The translations under genes and the position numbers were made by a program. From Magnetovibrio sp. (GTDB taxonomy: Bacteria; Pseudomonadota; Alphaproteobacteria; Rhodospirillales; Casp-alpha2): 64,000 nt of DNA. This document shows positions 40,332 to 50,112 of this stretch, in pieces (the first letter of the stretch is position 1; every line of letters begins with the position of its first letter). A model generated the notes under the pieces. That model saw only the letters and a list, made by a program, of their open reading frames with translations, was not told the origin of the DNA and ran no database searches. The stretch is from positions 68,135 through 132,134 of the forward strand of contig NZFO01000016.1 in the NCBI GenBank assembly GCA_002690705.1. The letters run 5' to 3'.

Positions 40332-40930
40332 TAAGCTTCGGGAGATCCTCTCGCGAAACACGCATATAAGCAGCATTGTTAAGATTGTCTGCTTAAGCAC
40401 CGTTGTTTATTAATGATTAGAAAGCTGCTGGTTAGTAAAAATTGTGTAATCAAATTAAGATAATGTCTTACTTAGTTCACAGATCTAAAATTTGTACCGG
40501 AACATAGGTAGGGTTGGGACATCACGACAGTTTAAAAATATAATTTTAATGAAAATAGTTGCTTCTCCATGAAATATTTGTTCCAAACTTTGCTTTAAAT
40601 GCTTTTGACACGGAGGTGAGTACTACGTCTGGTTAGGGGGGTGATTTAGACAAAAGGATAAGGCACAATCTCTATCATGCACAAACTATATTACCCCGCC
40701 CGGACATTTCAAAAAACACTATGCTTAGGGGCGACCAGACTTCTTGCTCTGTCTAACGTGGCATTTGTTTTCGATCCAGTCCATAATTTAAATGCACGTT
40801 ACAATGCATAGCAAAGGGTTTTTTATGTTCATTTCTATATTTAATTAGCCGAGAACCAAATGAATTAGCTTAAATTTAAAATTTAAGCTAACAGACGTAA
40901 ATTACTGGCTAGGTAAAAAGGGGGAAACAA
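40332..40930. other. 599-bp intergenic region before the second FAD dehydrogenase
   Basis: No gene is visible and the sequence is AT-rich. The one striking feature is the 27-bp palindrome at 40865-40891, listed separately. The region must hold the promoter of the gene at 40931. Confidence 0.5.
40865..40891. promoter_or_regulatory. 27-bp near-perfect palindrome, operator candidate
   Basis: Arms TTAGCTTAAATTT (40865-40877) and AAATTTAAGCTAA (40879-40891) are perfect inverted repeats of 13 bp around one central base. It ends 39 bp before the start codon at 40931. Arms this long are unlikely by chance even in AT-rich DNA and suit a dimeric repressor or activator. A cruciform or terminator role is less likely because the arms are AT-rich and lack a T-run. 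Confidence 0.6.
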
Positions 40931-42286
40931 TTGGTACCCGAAACCGCCGTCCTGAATGATGTTTTCATCGGAAAGTTACGTGGCATTGTCAAAAACAGGC
41001 TCAGTACGGCTAGAAGTGTCCGGGAACAGCACGGACATGATGAGTCGTATCACGCCAGTCATTTACCCGACGCCGTAGTATTCCCCACCGACACAGAGGA
41101 AGTCATAGATATAGTCAAGGTATGCGCCGAGCATGGCGTGCCAGTGATTCCGTTTGGTACCGGAACTTCGTTGGAAGGACATGTCGCTGCCCTGCGCGGG
41201 GGCGTGTGTATCAATCTCATGGAGATGAACAAAATTCTGGAAGTAAATGCGGAAGATATGGATGTACGTGTGCAACCGGGCGTCAAACGTAAACAATTGA
41301 ATGAATATCTCCGAGATAAAGGTCTATTCTTTCCAATTGATCCTGGCGCCGATGCCAGCTTGGGAGGAATGGCTGCGACCCGAGCCTCCGGTACGAACGC
41401 CGTTCTTTATGGCACTATGCGAGAGAACGTATTGGCAATGGAAGTTGTCTTAGCAGATGGCAGATTAATCAAAACAGCAAGGCGGGCCCGCAAATCTGCA
41501 GCCGGGTACGATCTAACTAGGCTATTTGTTGGCTCAGAAGGAACGCTTGGTGTAATAACCGAGATAACACTAAAATTATACGGTATACCAGAAGCCATAT
41601 CGGCAGCTGTTGCCTCGTTCCCCGATTTAAAATCTGCCGTAAATACTGTTATCGAAACGATCCATAGTGGCATACCTTTAGCCAGAATTGAGCTTCTTGA
41701 TGAGGTTCAAATGGAAGCTATTAATAAATATTCAGGATACGATTACCCGGTAAAACCCACACTTTTTTTTGAGTTTCATGGATCTGTGAATGGGGTTAAG
41801 GACCAATCGATAGCTGCACAAAGCATTGCTTCTGAACTTGGCGCGGCTGATTTTCAATGGGCCACGCGTGCCGAGGACCGTGCCCGCTTATGGCAAGCCC
41901 GACATGATGCTTATTACGCTGCTCTCGCCTTGCGTCCCGGTGCAAAGGGAATGGCAACAGACGTTTGCGTTCCACTCTCTCGCCTCACCGAATGCATCTT
42001 AGAAACCAAAAAGGATATTGAAAAATCTGATGTCTTAGCGCCGATTGTGGGTCACGTTGGCGATGGAAACTTCCATTTAGTACTAGTTATGAACCCAGAT
42101 GATCCAGAGGAATTAGAGCAGGCTAAGGAATTAAACCGAAGAATGATTGGGCGTGCTCTGTCCATGGAGGGGACATGTACCGGTGAACATGGGGAGGCGC
42201 TAAGTGTAATGATCGCCCTCAAAACAACACTTGATCCAGGCGACATCATGAACCCGGGGGAAATTGTGGACCTTCAAAATCAGTAA
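40931..42286 (+). CDS. FAD-linked 2-hydroxyacid dehydrogenase (D-lactate dehydrogenase type) with an apparent internal deletion
   Basis: The 451-aa protein has the FAD_binding_4 domain with PFGTGTSLEGHVAALRGG and the FAD-oxidase C-terminal domain with VGHVGDGNFH. Family members are D-lactate or D-2-hydroxyacid dehydrogenases. Start is TTG at 40931 after AAGGGGG. The usual GEHG-I/V-G-x-G-K segment is missing: here TGEHG (residues 417-421) runs straight into EALSVM, about 15 residues shorter than GlcD in this window. The lesion is in frame, so a protein is made, but activity may be affected. The palindrome upstream may regulate it. Confidence 0.85.
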   Translation: MVPETAVLNDVFIGKLRGIVKNRLSTARSVREQHGHDESYHASHLPDAVVFPTDTEEVIDIVKVCAEHGVPVIPFGTGTSLEGHVAALRGGVCINLMEMNKILEVNAEDMDVRVQPGVKRKQLNEYLRDKGLFFPIDPGADASLGGMAATRASGTNAVLYGTMRENVLAMEVVLADGRLIKTARRARKSAAGYDLTRLFVGSEGTLGVITEITLKLYGIPEAISAAVASFPDLKSAVNTVIETIHSGIPLARIELLDEVQMEAINKYSGYDYPVKPTLFFEFHGSVNGVKDQSIAAQSIASELGAADFQWATRAEDRARLWQARHDAYYAALALRPGAKGMATDVCVPLSRLTECILETKKDIEKSDVLAPIVGHVGDGNFHLVLVMNPDDPEELEQAKELNRRMIGRALSMEGTCTGEHGEALSVMIALKTTLDPGDIMNPGEIVDLQNQ

Positions 42287-42305
42287 GTGAAAAGTTTGTC
42301 CTTAA

Positions 42306-43574
42306 ATGAGTACAATTAATCCTAAACTCCTCTTACGACGGATGTTTGACGCAGCTACAGCGGCAGCTGACCCCTCGCTGTGTGTTTCTAATTTTCTTCC
42401 GTCGGCTCCCAAGGGGCGTACCGTTGTACTAGGGGCCGGTAAAGCATCGGCTTCAATGGCTTGGGCAGTTGAAAAGCACTGGAAAAGTCCAATCTCAGGC
42501 CTCGTTATCACTAGGTACGGCTACGCAAAAGATTGCGAGAGCATCGAGATTGTTGAAGCATCTCATCCATTACCCGATGAAGCAGGCCTAAACGCAGCAA
42601 AAAGGACATTGGAGATCGCCCAAAGTCTGGGATCGGACGACTTATGCATTATGCTGATGTCAGGTGGAGCGTCTTCCTTACTCACACTTCCGCCGAACGG
42701 CATGACACTGGCGGATAAACAGGCCATCAACGAAGCACTTTTGTGCTCGGGTGCGACAATTACAGAGATGAATTGTGTCAGGAAGCATCTTTCCGCAATC
42801 AAAGGTGGCAGATTGGCCGAAGCAATCCATCCAGCAAGAATTGTAAATCTTTTGATCTCTGATGTAACTGGAGATGCTCCAGAAATAATAGGCTCAGGCC
42901 CGACCATGCCGGATCCAAAAACCTTCGAGGATGCGCGTAAAATCATTACCAAATACGATATGTCTTTGCCTAATGTAGCCACGAATATAATCCGAGAAGG
43001 ACTCAATGAAACCCCAAAACCCGGATCTGTAGCATTCTCAAATAGCGAGACCCATGTGATCGCCAAACCACAGGCAAGTTTAGAAGCGGCAGAAAAAATT
43101 GCAGCGGCGTGTGGCCTTAAAACACTGATCTTAGGCTCTAATCTTGAGGGCGAAGCCCGGGACATTGGGGTTGAGCACGCACAACTCGCACTGAGTATCA
43201 AAGAAGGAACGGGTATAATAGAGACGCCCGCAGTTATTTTGTCTGGAGGCGAATTGACCGTAACTGTAAAAGGTAAAGGGCGAGGCGGCCCAAACGCTGA
43301 ATACATACTTGCGATGGCAATCGAGCTAGCTGGAACGCAGAATATTTATGCGATTGCTTGCGACACGGACGGGATTGATGGCTCTGAGAACAATGCTGGC
43401 GCTCAACTCACACCAGACAGTATAAACCGCGCTCACCAAATAGGCTTGGATCCACGAGCGTTATTACAGTGCAATGATTCCTATAGTTTCTTCCAACCAC
43501 TGGATGATTTAATCATGAGCGGTCCTACCTATACAAATGTGAACGATTTCCGGGCTCTCATGGTGTTGTCGTAG
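42306..43574 (+). CDS. gckA: Glycerate 2-kinase (MOFRL family)
   Basis: This enzyme phosphorylates glycerate to 2-phosphoglycerate; some relatives were named hydroxypyruvate reductase. The 422-aa protein has GAGKASASMAWAVE near residue 40, LMSGGASSLLTLPP near 117 and the C-terminal MOFRL domain with ACDTDGIDGSENNAGA. It starts 19 bp after the FAD dehydrogenase stop. With glcDEF close by, it suggests a glycolate-glyoxylate-glycerate route into glycolysis, although glyoxylate carboligase and tartronate semialdehyde reductase are not in the window. Confidence 0.9.
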   Translation: MSTINPKLLLRRMFDAATAAADPSLCVSNFLPSAPKGRTVVLGAGKASASMAWAVEKHWKSPISGLVITRYGYAKDCESIEIVEASHPLPDEAGLNAAKRTLEIAQSLGSDDLCIMLMSGGASSLLTLPPNGMTLADKQAINEALLCSGATITEMNCVRKHLSAIKGGRLAEAIHPARIVNLLISDVTGDAPEIIGSGPTMPDPKTFEDARKIITKYDMSLPNVATNIIREGLNETPKPGSVAFSNSETHVIAKPQASLEAAEKIAAACGLKTLILGSNLEGEARDIGVEHAQLALSIKEGTGIIETPAVILSGGELTVTVKGKGRGGPNAEYILAMAIELAGTQNIYAIACDTDGIDGSENNAGAQLTPDSINRAHQIGLDPRALLQCNDSYSFFQPLDDLIMSGPTYTNVNDFRALMVLS

Positions 43575-43623
43575 ATACTTCGAGCCTCTAGACTCCTAAT
43601 ATAAATATCAAGTCTTTTAAGTT

Positions 43624-46600
43624 GTGAGTTTTTCCGCCAGAGAAGTGTTAAGTATTTCAGATCAGGGATCTACCGTGCGCAAATTTGTTTGGTTTATTGC
43701 TATCTTATTCACGCTTTTCGTCGGCGGTATCTTTGCAGCGCCCAGCGTTATCGATTGGAGCCAGTACAAAGGGCAACTTACGAGTAAGTTCGTTGAATTT
43801 ACGGGACGAGACCTAAGTATCGATGGGCCATTAGATGTTACGCTATGGCCGTCGCCGACTCTAGTCGCTAACAAAATTACGCTCGCTAATAGCCCAAGCG
43901 GCCATGCCCCAAAAATAGCAGTGCTTAAGGCTGTCGAGTTACGTGTTGCGTTGTTACCTCTATTTTTAGGTCGGGTCCATGTAAAGACAGTCAAGCTTAT
44001 CGAACCAATTATCGAATTAGAGAAATTTGTGGATGGTCAAACAAATTGGACTTTTGCAAAAATTCAGAGAAAGGCAGAGAAAAAACACACCTTTGTCCCA
44101 ACTCCTGATAAAAATCAGGGAATAAATGCACCAGAAATAGCGTTTGATAACTTCGTTATTGAAAATGGCATAATCACCTACCGAGATATGGTCGACAGAA
44201 GGATAGAACGCGCCGAACAAGTAAACGCGACCATCACAGCAACATCTATAAAAGGCCCCGCAGAAACCTCAGGAAGCTTAATTTTACGGGGCATTCCAAT
44301 AGAGTACACAGCTTCGATAGGACAACTTATCCAAAATCGAACAGTCCCTATCAATGCTGATATAAAACTCGGTTCTGGTAGTATTTTTGCTGAGTTGAGC
44401 GGTACTTTAGTAAATCTCAACACCCCCCTTTTTAAGGGGAAAATTGGAGTTGAGGGGAGAGATTTGCGGGATATCCTCAAACAATCTAGCATAAGAGTGC
44501 CACACCTGTCGCGGGAATTACCCATTAAACTCTCAGGTTCTGTGTCCGCATCAACAGAGGCTGTCTCCCTCAATGAAATTAGAGTCGACGTCGCAGGAAT
44601 ACGGGCGACTGGAGATGTAGAAGTTGATCTAACCTCCCCTACCCGTTTTGGTGCTATAGTAGCAATCAAGCAGTTTGATCTTAACGAGCTATTAACAACT
44701 TTCAAGTCGACTAATCCTCAAGCTGATAATCAAAAAAAACAATACACTTTCACCCAAACCACGAAGTCGAGTAAGCCTGCTAAAAATAAAAACACCCCAA
44801 TTGTATCAACCAAGCGAACCGCAGCGCAAGTCTTTGCAATGCCGAAAAATTTTGAAGGTTCAATCATTTTAACAACCGATGCCATTGGATACCGCAACGG
44901 GGTGATTCGAGATCTTGCAATTAATGCAGAACTCACAAAAGGCGAACTAAGTATTGGACAAATATCTGCTCAACTTCCGGGAGGTTCGGATGCGATACTT
45001 TCAGGGCGTTTGTCCACAGACGATAAGCTACCTAAATTCACCGGCAACGTGGAGGCCACAATTAATGATTTTCGCGCAATAGCTGCATGGCTAGGAGTTT
45101 CACTGCCGCCTCTTCCAACCGACCGCCTCCGTAAAATTATTTTTAACGCTAATCTCGTTGCAACACCTGAGCAAGTACAAGCTACGGGGGTCAATTTCCG
45201 ATTTGATAGCTCAACGATTCAAGGCAGCCTAACATTAGCACGAAGAAAACGCATAGGACTTGGTGTCGCAGTTGTTCTCGATCGTTTAAATATCGACGCA
45301 TATCTCGCTCAAACAACCTCCACCCGAAAAACTTTAAGGACAAAGGGACTGGTCCAGAAAAATAGCGCAAGCAATGAACAAAAGCATAATGCTACAAGAT
45401 CTAAAGCACCAACATCGAATGATCCATTCGCCGTACTTAACGCATTGAGTTCATTTGACGCAAACTTCAATGTTCACGTTAAATCCCTTATTTATGGCGG
45501 GGTACCTGTCAAAGATTTAGTCACTGAGGGCACCCTTAACAATGGGAATTTAGACCTACGGCGATTCAGTATTGGAAGCCTTGCGGAGGCGACAGCAAAT
45601 ATATCCGGTCGGCTGTCAGAGTTAACTAGCTTCCCCTCAGTAGAAAATCTATCATTTGGCATATCGATCCCGAATGTAAATTCAGTTTTGACGCTGGCGG
45701 GAGAGCGGTTACCAATCAATACGAAAAAACTTGGTACAATTGTGCTAAAAGGACAGATGTATGGTAACCTAATTTCGCCTTCTTTAAACGCAGCAATTAG
45801 CATGGCTGGTGCCAAAATCAAATTTGACGGGCGCCTGTCTCCTCTCTCGAGCACGGGAGTTCTAAGCGGAAAGACTTCATTTACGCACAGAAATCTGCGC
45901 AGTTTCCTTAGGAGATTAGATTTTAATTATCGTCCCTCCAGAAAAATAGGTAGGGTCGAGTTAAAAACTAAATTTAAGGCTGGAAAAAACATATTTCATT
46001 TCTCTGAGTTATCTGGGTTTATTGGCCAAACTAAAGTTAGTGGCGAAATAACTGCAAATTTTCTGCCTGCCAAACCACATATCACAGCCACGCTGAAAAC
46101 TGGGGTATTAAACATTGAGAAATTCCTTCCAGCCCAAAAAAATGCTGGGATACCTAACTTTAGCCCCCAACTAATTCCTGCAGCTTGGCTTTTTCCTATG
46201 GGTAATGATGATTATTCTTTACCTCATTTGCGTAATGTGAAGCTAAGTCATTGGTCTACATCACCACTAAGCCTATCAGCTCTCAATGAGTTTGACGCGC
46301 TAATCAACCTGGAGTCTGATAAGCTGGTTTATCGGCAATTGATTGCACGAAATTCAAACATCAACGCCGAAATATCAGGAGGTATTTTAAATCTGAGTCG
46401 CTTTCAAGCCCGTTTATTTGGGGGCACGGTGCTCTCTACAGCAAACATTAATGTAGGAAATAATTCGATTAGGGCTCAGGCTAATATGAGAGGATTGAGT
46501 GTCGGGAGTTTGCTTCAAACCACCACCGGCAAGCAAAGTGCGAAAGGAAAAATGGATGCAGATTTTAATATTAACACTAGCGGCACAAGCATCTCTGCGC

Positions 46601-47226
46601 TCGTGGAGAAGCTTGGTGGGAAAGCAAGATTCAATATATCAGCGATCGACGTGAATAACGCCGCTGAGGGCAGTGTGTTGGCCAGTATTTTTGACCTTTT
46701 ACAAGCACTGAATCGGTTAGCTGGCATTTCTACCGATAAAAAAGCTCATATTGGAGCGTCATTTAACGTGATGAGTGGGATCGCTACAACCCGCGACCTG
46801 AGACTCGCATCGTTGGCAGGTGATGGCAGTGCTGGCGGAGAAATCGACCTCTCGAATTGGACCATTAACCTTAAAGGTGAAATCACAGTGGCGGAAACAT
46901 TGCTTACAAGCCTGTTAAAGGAACGGGTTCGCGGGTTAGGCCGGGCCATACCGTTTACCATAATGGGCTCGCTTGAGGAGCCAAATGTTAGAATCAATAC
47001 AGGAACGGTGTTTAATTCGGGAGCTTCAATACCCAACGCTGACACACTGTTAAATAAAGCGCCAAAAAGTGTTAGGAGAATCCTTCGCGGTATTCTGCAA
47101 GGACCCCAACAACAAAATCAAAGGTCATCAAACAATCCACAATTGTCTCCCTCAAAACGATCCAAGGATGAAAAATCTCAACAAATTTCACCGGAAAGGC
47201 TTCTAAAACAATTATTTAAGCTTTAA
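43624..47226 (+). CDS. AsmA-family protein
   Basis: This is a large (1200 aa) inner-membrane-anchored protein with its bulk in the periplasm. A hydrophobic anchor lies near residues 22-40 (FVWFIAILFTLFVGGIFAAP), followed by the AsmA N-terminal domain with SIDGPLDVTLWPSPTLVAN and long beta-rich stretches. The C-terminal AsmA domain shows GSVLASIFDLLQALNRL and ends with a Gln/Ser-rich tail. AsmA proteins are implicated in outer-membrane lipid transport. A GTG at 43675 is an alternative start closer to the anchor. Confidence 0.88.
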   Translation: MSFSAREVLSISDQGSTVRKFVWFIAILFTLFVGGIFAAPSVIDWSQYKGQLTSKFVEFTGRDLSIDGPLDVTLWPSPTLVANKITLANSPSGHAPKIAVLKAVELRVALLPLFLGRVHVKTVKLIEPIIELEKFVDGQTNWTFAKIQRKAEKKHTFVPTPDKNQGINAPEIAFDNFVIENGIITYRDMVDRRIERAEQVNATITATSIKGPAETSGSLILRGIPIEYTASIGQLIQNRTVPINADIKLGSGSIFAELSGTLVNLNTPLFKGKIGVEGRDLRDILKQSSIRVPHLSRELPIKLSGSVSASTEAVSLNEIRVDVAGIRATGDVEVDLTSPTRFGAIVAIKQFDLNELLTTFKSTNPQADNQKKQYTFTQTTKSSKPAKNKNTPIVSTKRTAAQVFAMPKNFEGSIILTTDAIGYRNGVIRDLAINAELTKGELSIGQISAQLPGGSDAILSGRLSTDDKLPKFTGNVEATINDFRAIAAWLGVSLPPLPTDRLRKIIFNANLVATPEQVQATGVNFRFDSSTIQGSLTLARRKRIGLGVAVVLDRLNIDAYLAQTTSTRKTLRTKGLVQKNSASNEQKHNATRSKAPTSNDPFAVLNALSSFDANFNVHVKSLIYGGVPVKDLVTEGTLNNGNLDLRRFSIGSLAEATANISGRLSELTSFPSVENLSFGISIPNVNSVLTLAGERLPINTKKLGTIVLKGQMYGNLISPSLNAAISMAGAKIKFDGRLSPLSSTGVLSGKTSFTHRNLRSFLRRLDFNYRPSRKIGRVELKTKFKAGKNIFHFSELSGFIGQTKVSGEITANFLPAKPHITATLKTGVLNIEKFLPAQKNAGIPNFSPQLIPAAWLFPMGNDDYSLPHLRNVKLSHWSTSPLSLSALNEFDALINLESDKLVYRQLIARNSNINAEISGGILNLSRFQARLFGGTVLSTANINVGNNSIRAQANMRGLSVGSLLQTTTGKQSAKGKMDADFNINTSGTSISALVEKLGGKARFNISAIDVNNAAEGSVLASIFDLLQALNRLAGISTDKKAHIGASFNVMSGIATTRDLRLASLAGDGSAGGEIDLSNWTINLKGEITVAETLLTSLLKERVRGLGRAIPFTIMGSLEEPNVRINTGTVFNSGASIPNADTLLNKAPKSVRRILRGILQGPQQQNQRSSNNPQLSPSKRSKDEKSQQISPERLLKQLFKL

Positions 47227-47442
47227 AAACCCACCAACTTAAAAATTGAGTGAGAGTTTCCGGCCCACCTTAGTTTAATCTCTCTAAAATCACTTTTAAC
47301 CTATTGGGTATCGCGAATGGGATTTAAAGTCACTCTGATTACTGTATCTAACACGGCTTATATCTCCCCCTTATTTCGGGGATTACATTAAGACACTTAA
47401 TTGCGGGCGTCTTGACGCACGGACTGTAACCGTGAAGTATAC

Positions 47443-47664
47443 TTAAAAGTGTTTGAGGCGTCGCACAACGTATACTCTTATTGCACTCGATAGATTACCC
47501 TCGCGAGTACTGTCGATTTTTTCGATCAGTCGACTAATCGAGGACCCATCTATCTCAGCGAACCATCGCAATTCCGACCAAAATAAATTTTCAAGGGAAA
47601 CGCTGGTTCGATGGCCAGAGAGTATCACAGAATGTTTTTTAATGATAAAATCATCATCATTCAT
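47443..47664 (-). CDS. Ribbon-helix-helix domain protein (RHH_4-like)
   Basis: This 73-aa protein has the pattern of the alphaproteobacterial RHH_4 family: KHSVILSGHRTSVSLENLFW, then ELRWFAEIDGSSISRLIEKI and NLSSAIRVYVVRRLKHF. The ribbon-helix-helix fold binds DNA as a dimer, so a small transcription regulator is likely. Target is unknown. No strong ribosome-binding site precedes the ATG. It lies alone between the AsmA-like gene and the acyl-CoA synthetase pseudogene. The opposite-strand frame at 47453-47686 is a shadow. Confidence 0.75.
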   Translation of the reverse strand: MNDDDFIIKKHSVILSGHRTSVSLENLFWSELRWFAEIDGSSISRLIEKIDSTREGNLSSAIRVYVVRRLKHF

Positions 47665-47881
47665 TAATCTAAAACACGATCCCTAATTCATTCAAAATTA
47701 CTAACTTCCGTTCTGAATTGCTGGGTTAATTGGATCCATCCTCATTTCGATGGAGGCTGCAATTCAAATTAGATAAACTCACTATTCGCTGAGAGACCCT
47801 CGCACATTGGGTACAACATGAATTATTTTATAAAACCACAGAGTTGAATTACCATTTAATTTTTCTGAGGACTTAAAACTA

Positions 47882-49978
47882 TCAGTCTTTCGCCACTATT
47901 AAAGCATCTAATGCCACCCCACCATTTGGTAATGCCATAAAGGGATTGATATCTAAGCTCAACATGTCATCTGCATTTTCAGAAGCAAACACAGATACCT
48001 GAGATAACGTACTCGCTAGTGAAACCAGATCAACTGCAACACCTCCTCGCGCGCCCATAAGCACCTCAAATGATTGTATCTCCCTAATCATACTTTCAGC
48101 TTCATCTATACCAAAGGGTGCTATGCGGAAGGTGATATCTTGGATAACTTCCACGAAAATTCCACCCAATCCAAACATTACAACAGGCCCAAAAGTTGGG
48201 TCGATGCTGCTCCCAATCACTGTTTCAACGCCGTCTGAAATCATCTCACTCACTATTACACCATCAAGCTTTGCCTGTGGCATATTTCCTTCAGCACGCA
48301 GCATCAAGGCTCCAAAGCCCTCATGTACATCAGCCGTCGTTTCAACACCAATGAGAACACCACCAATTTCAGTTTTGTGCTGTATGTCGGCCGAAGATAT
48401 TTTCATAACTACAGGTAGACCAATATCAATCGCCGCATCTACTGCCGCCACCGCATTAGTAACTAATTTTTCACGCACCACCGAAATACCCGCCGAACGC
48501 AAAATATTTTTAGATTGGACCTCATTAATCGCATAGGTAGGGATGGGCTGGATATCCAAAGGGAGCCTTGGCGGCCGCGCGCCCTCGCCACGTTCAAAAC
48601 TCTCTCTAAAATTTGCCAGTATAGCCAAGCTAGCAACCGCTTTATCCGGGGTGTCAAATACCGTGTGACCGAGATCTTCGTAGCGCGCTCGCACATCATC
48701 AGGCAAAATAATGTTAATAGAAATTACTTTTGGTGATTGGCATTTACGCATCCTTTCAAGCGTTTTTAAGATCAAATCTGTAAATTCATGGGTTCCCTGA
48801 CCAGGAGTAAAAAAAATTCCGACCGAGTTGATATCTTCACTACTTAGTACAGCATCGAAAACTGGAGTAAGATAATAGGCGGGATTGTCAATCGCCATCG
48901 CTGTCACGTCTACAGGATTCCGGACAGCCGCGTATGGTAGGATTTTGCGGACTTTGTCTTGGACTTCGTTCGGGAGTATTGGGATCTCAAGACCATGCTT
49001 AATTGCACAGTCCGCCATCTGCACGCCAACTCCTCCAGAGGCTGTAATAATACCCAAGTTACGTCCTCTGGGGAAGAGACCCATTTGACACGCATAAGCC
49101 ATATCAATCATGTCTTCCGTCGTATTAGCACGAAATACCCCGTGCTGCTTGAAAAAGGCATCACAAACCGAGTCAGAAACGGCGAGTGAGGCTGTGTGAC
49201 TTTCAGCCGCCTCTGCGCCAGCTTCTGTGCGACCTACTTTGAGGAAAATCACTGGTTTGTGAGCCGCCCGCGCTTTGATCAACGACCTTTGCAAACCCCG
49301 GGGATCATTTATACCTTCAGCATAAATAACCAATGTATTTACTTCCACTCGGTCAACAAGAACATCTATGCACTCAGCTATTGAGATATCGACCTCATTC
49401 CCCGTCGTAATCCAGTGAGACAAACCAATGCCCCTTGACCGGGCTAAGGAATACAAATGTGCCCCGAATGCACCGCTTTGTGAGACAATTGCAACAGATC
49501 ACCATTTAGGAGCAGCGTTCATAAAATTGCTGGAGAATGTTGCCATTACGCCGTTCTGCACACTCACGCAGCCCAAACAATTGGGACCCAGCAGCCTAAT
49601 CTCTAGTTCCACGGCAGTGGCGTGTAACTCGGCTTGCATGACTTTGCCATCCTCACCCATCTCGGCGAAACCCGATGAAAATACAACCGCCGCTTTGGCT
49701 CCCATTTTGGCGCTATCGTGGAGGGCTTGGGTGATTTGCGAAGCTGGGATCGCCAGAATAACCAGCTCGACAGAACCGGGAATATCCAAAATCGACGAAT
49801 ATGCCTTTGCCCCCTGAACTACCTTACGCTTGATATTGATTGGATAAACAGGTCCCTTAAAACTGCCCTCAAGCATATAACGCATAACGCGAGCGCCAAC
49901 ACGACGAATATCATCAGTCGCACCGAGGATAGCAACTGAAGATGGGTTCAATAAGCTTTCCAACGTAACCTGCGTCAT
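47882..49978 (-). pseudogene. ADP-forming acetyl/acyl-CoA synthetase, interrupted by one in-frame TGA
   Basis: The frame from ATG 49978 to 47882 is continuous over 698 sense codons except one TGA at 49499-49501. The first part has the CoA-binding domain (SVAILGATDDIRRVGARVMR, GPNCLGC). After the stop, the frame resumes with SVAIVSQSGAFGAHLYSLA, the succinyl-CoA-synthetase-like domain. The ATP-grasp domain follows at the end (ISSADIQHKTEIGGV). The family normally has Gly at the stop, so GGA to TGA would explain it. Such enzymes make an acyl-CoA plus ADP reversibly. It may be a pseudogene, a sequencing error or a read-through case. Confidence 0.85.
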
Positions 49979-50112
49979 GATGAATCCTTTTTACGCGTCC
50001 ACATATTAGTATGAGACGGTAGTGACAAAAAAAACAATACTTACGAGACGTCTTTTCAGCAGGCAAAACTTAGCTTAATACAGACCTCCGTTTCCAATAG
50101 AGTAATAACCAG

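Noticed and set aside
47453-47686. Plus-strand frame opposite the ribbon-helix-helix gene
   Set aside because: The minus strand matches a known family, and this frame is its shadow.
49499-49501. TGA reassigned to an amino acid in this organism
   Set aside because: TGA ends several intact genes here, for example glcE (39020-39022) and the SDR gene (29375-29377), so the standard code applies.
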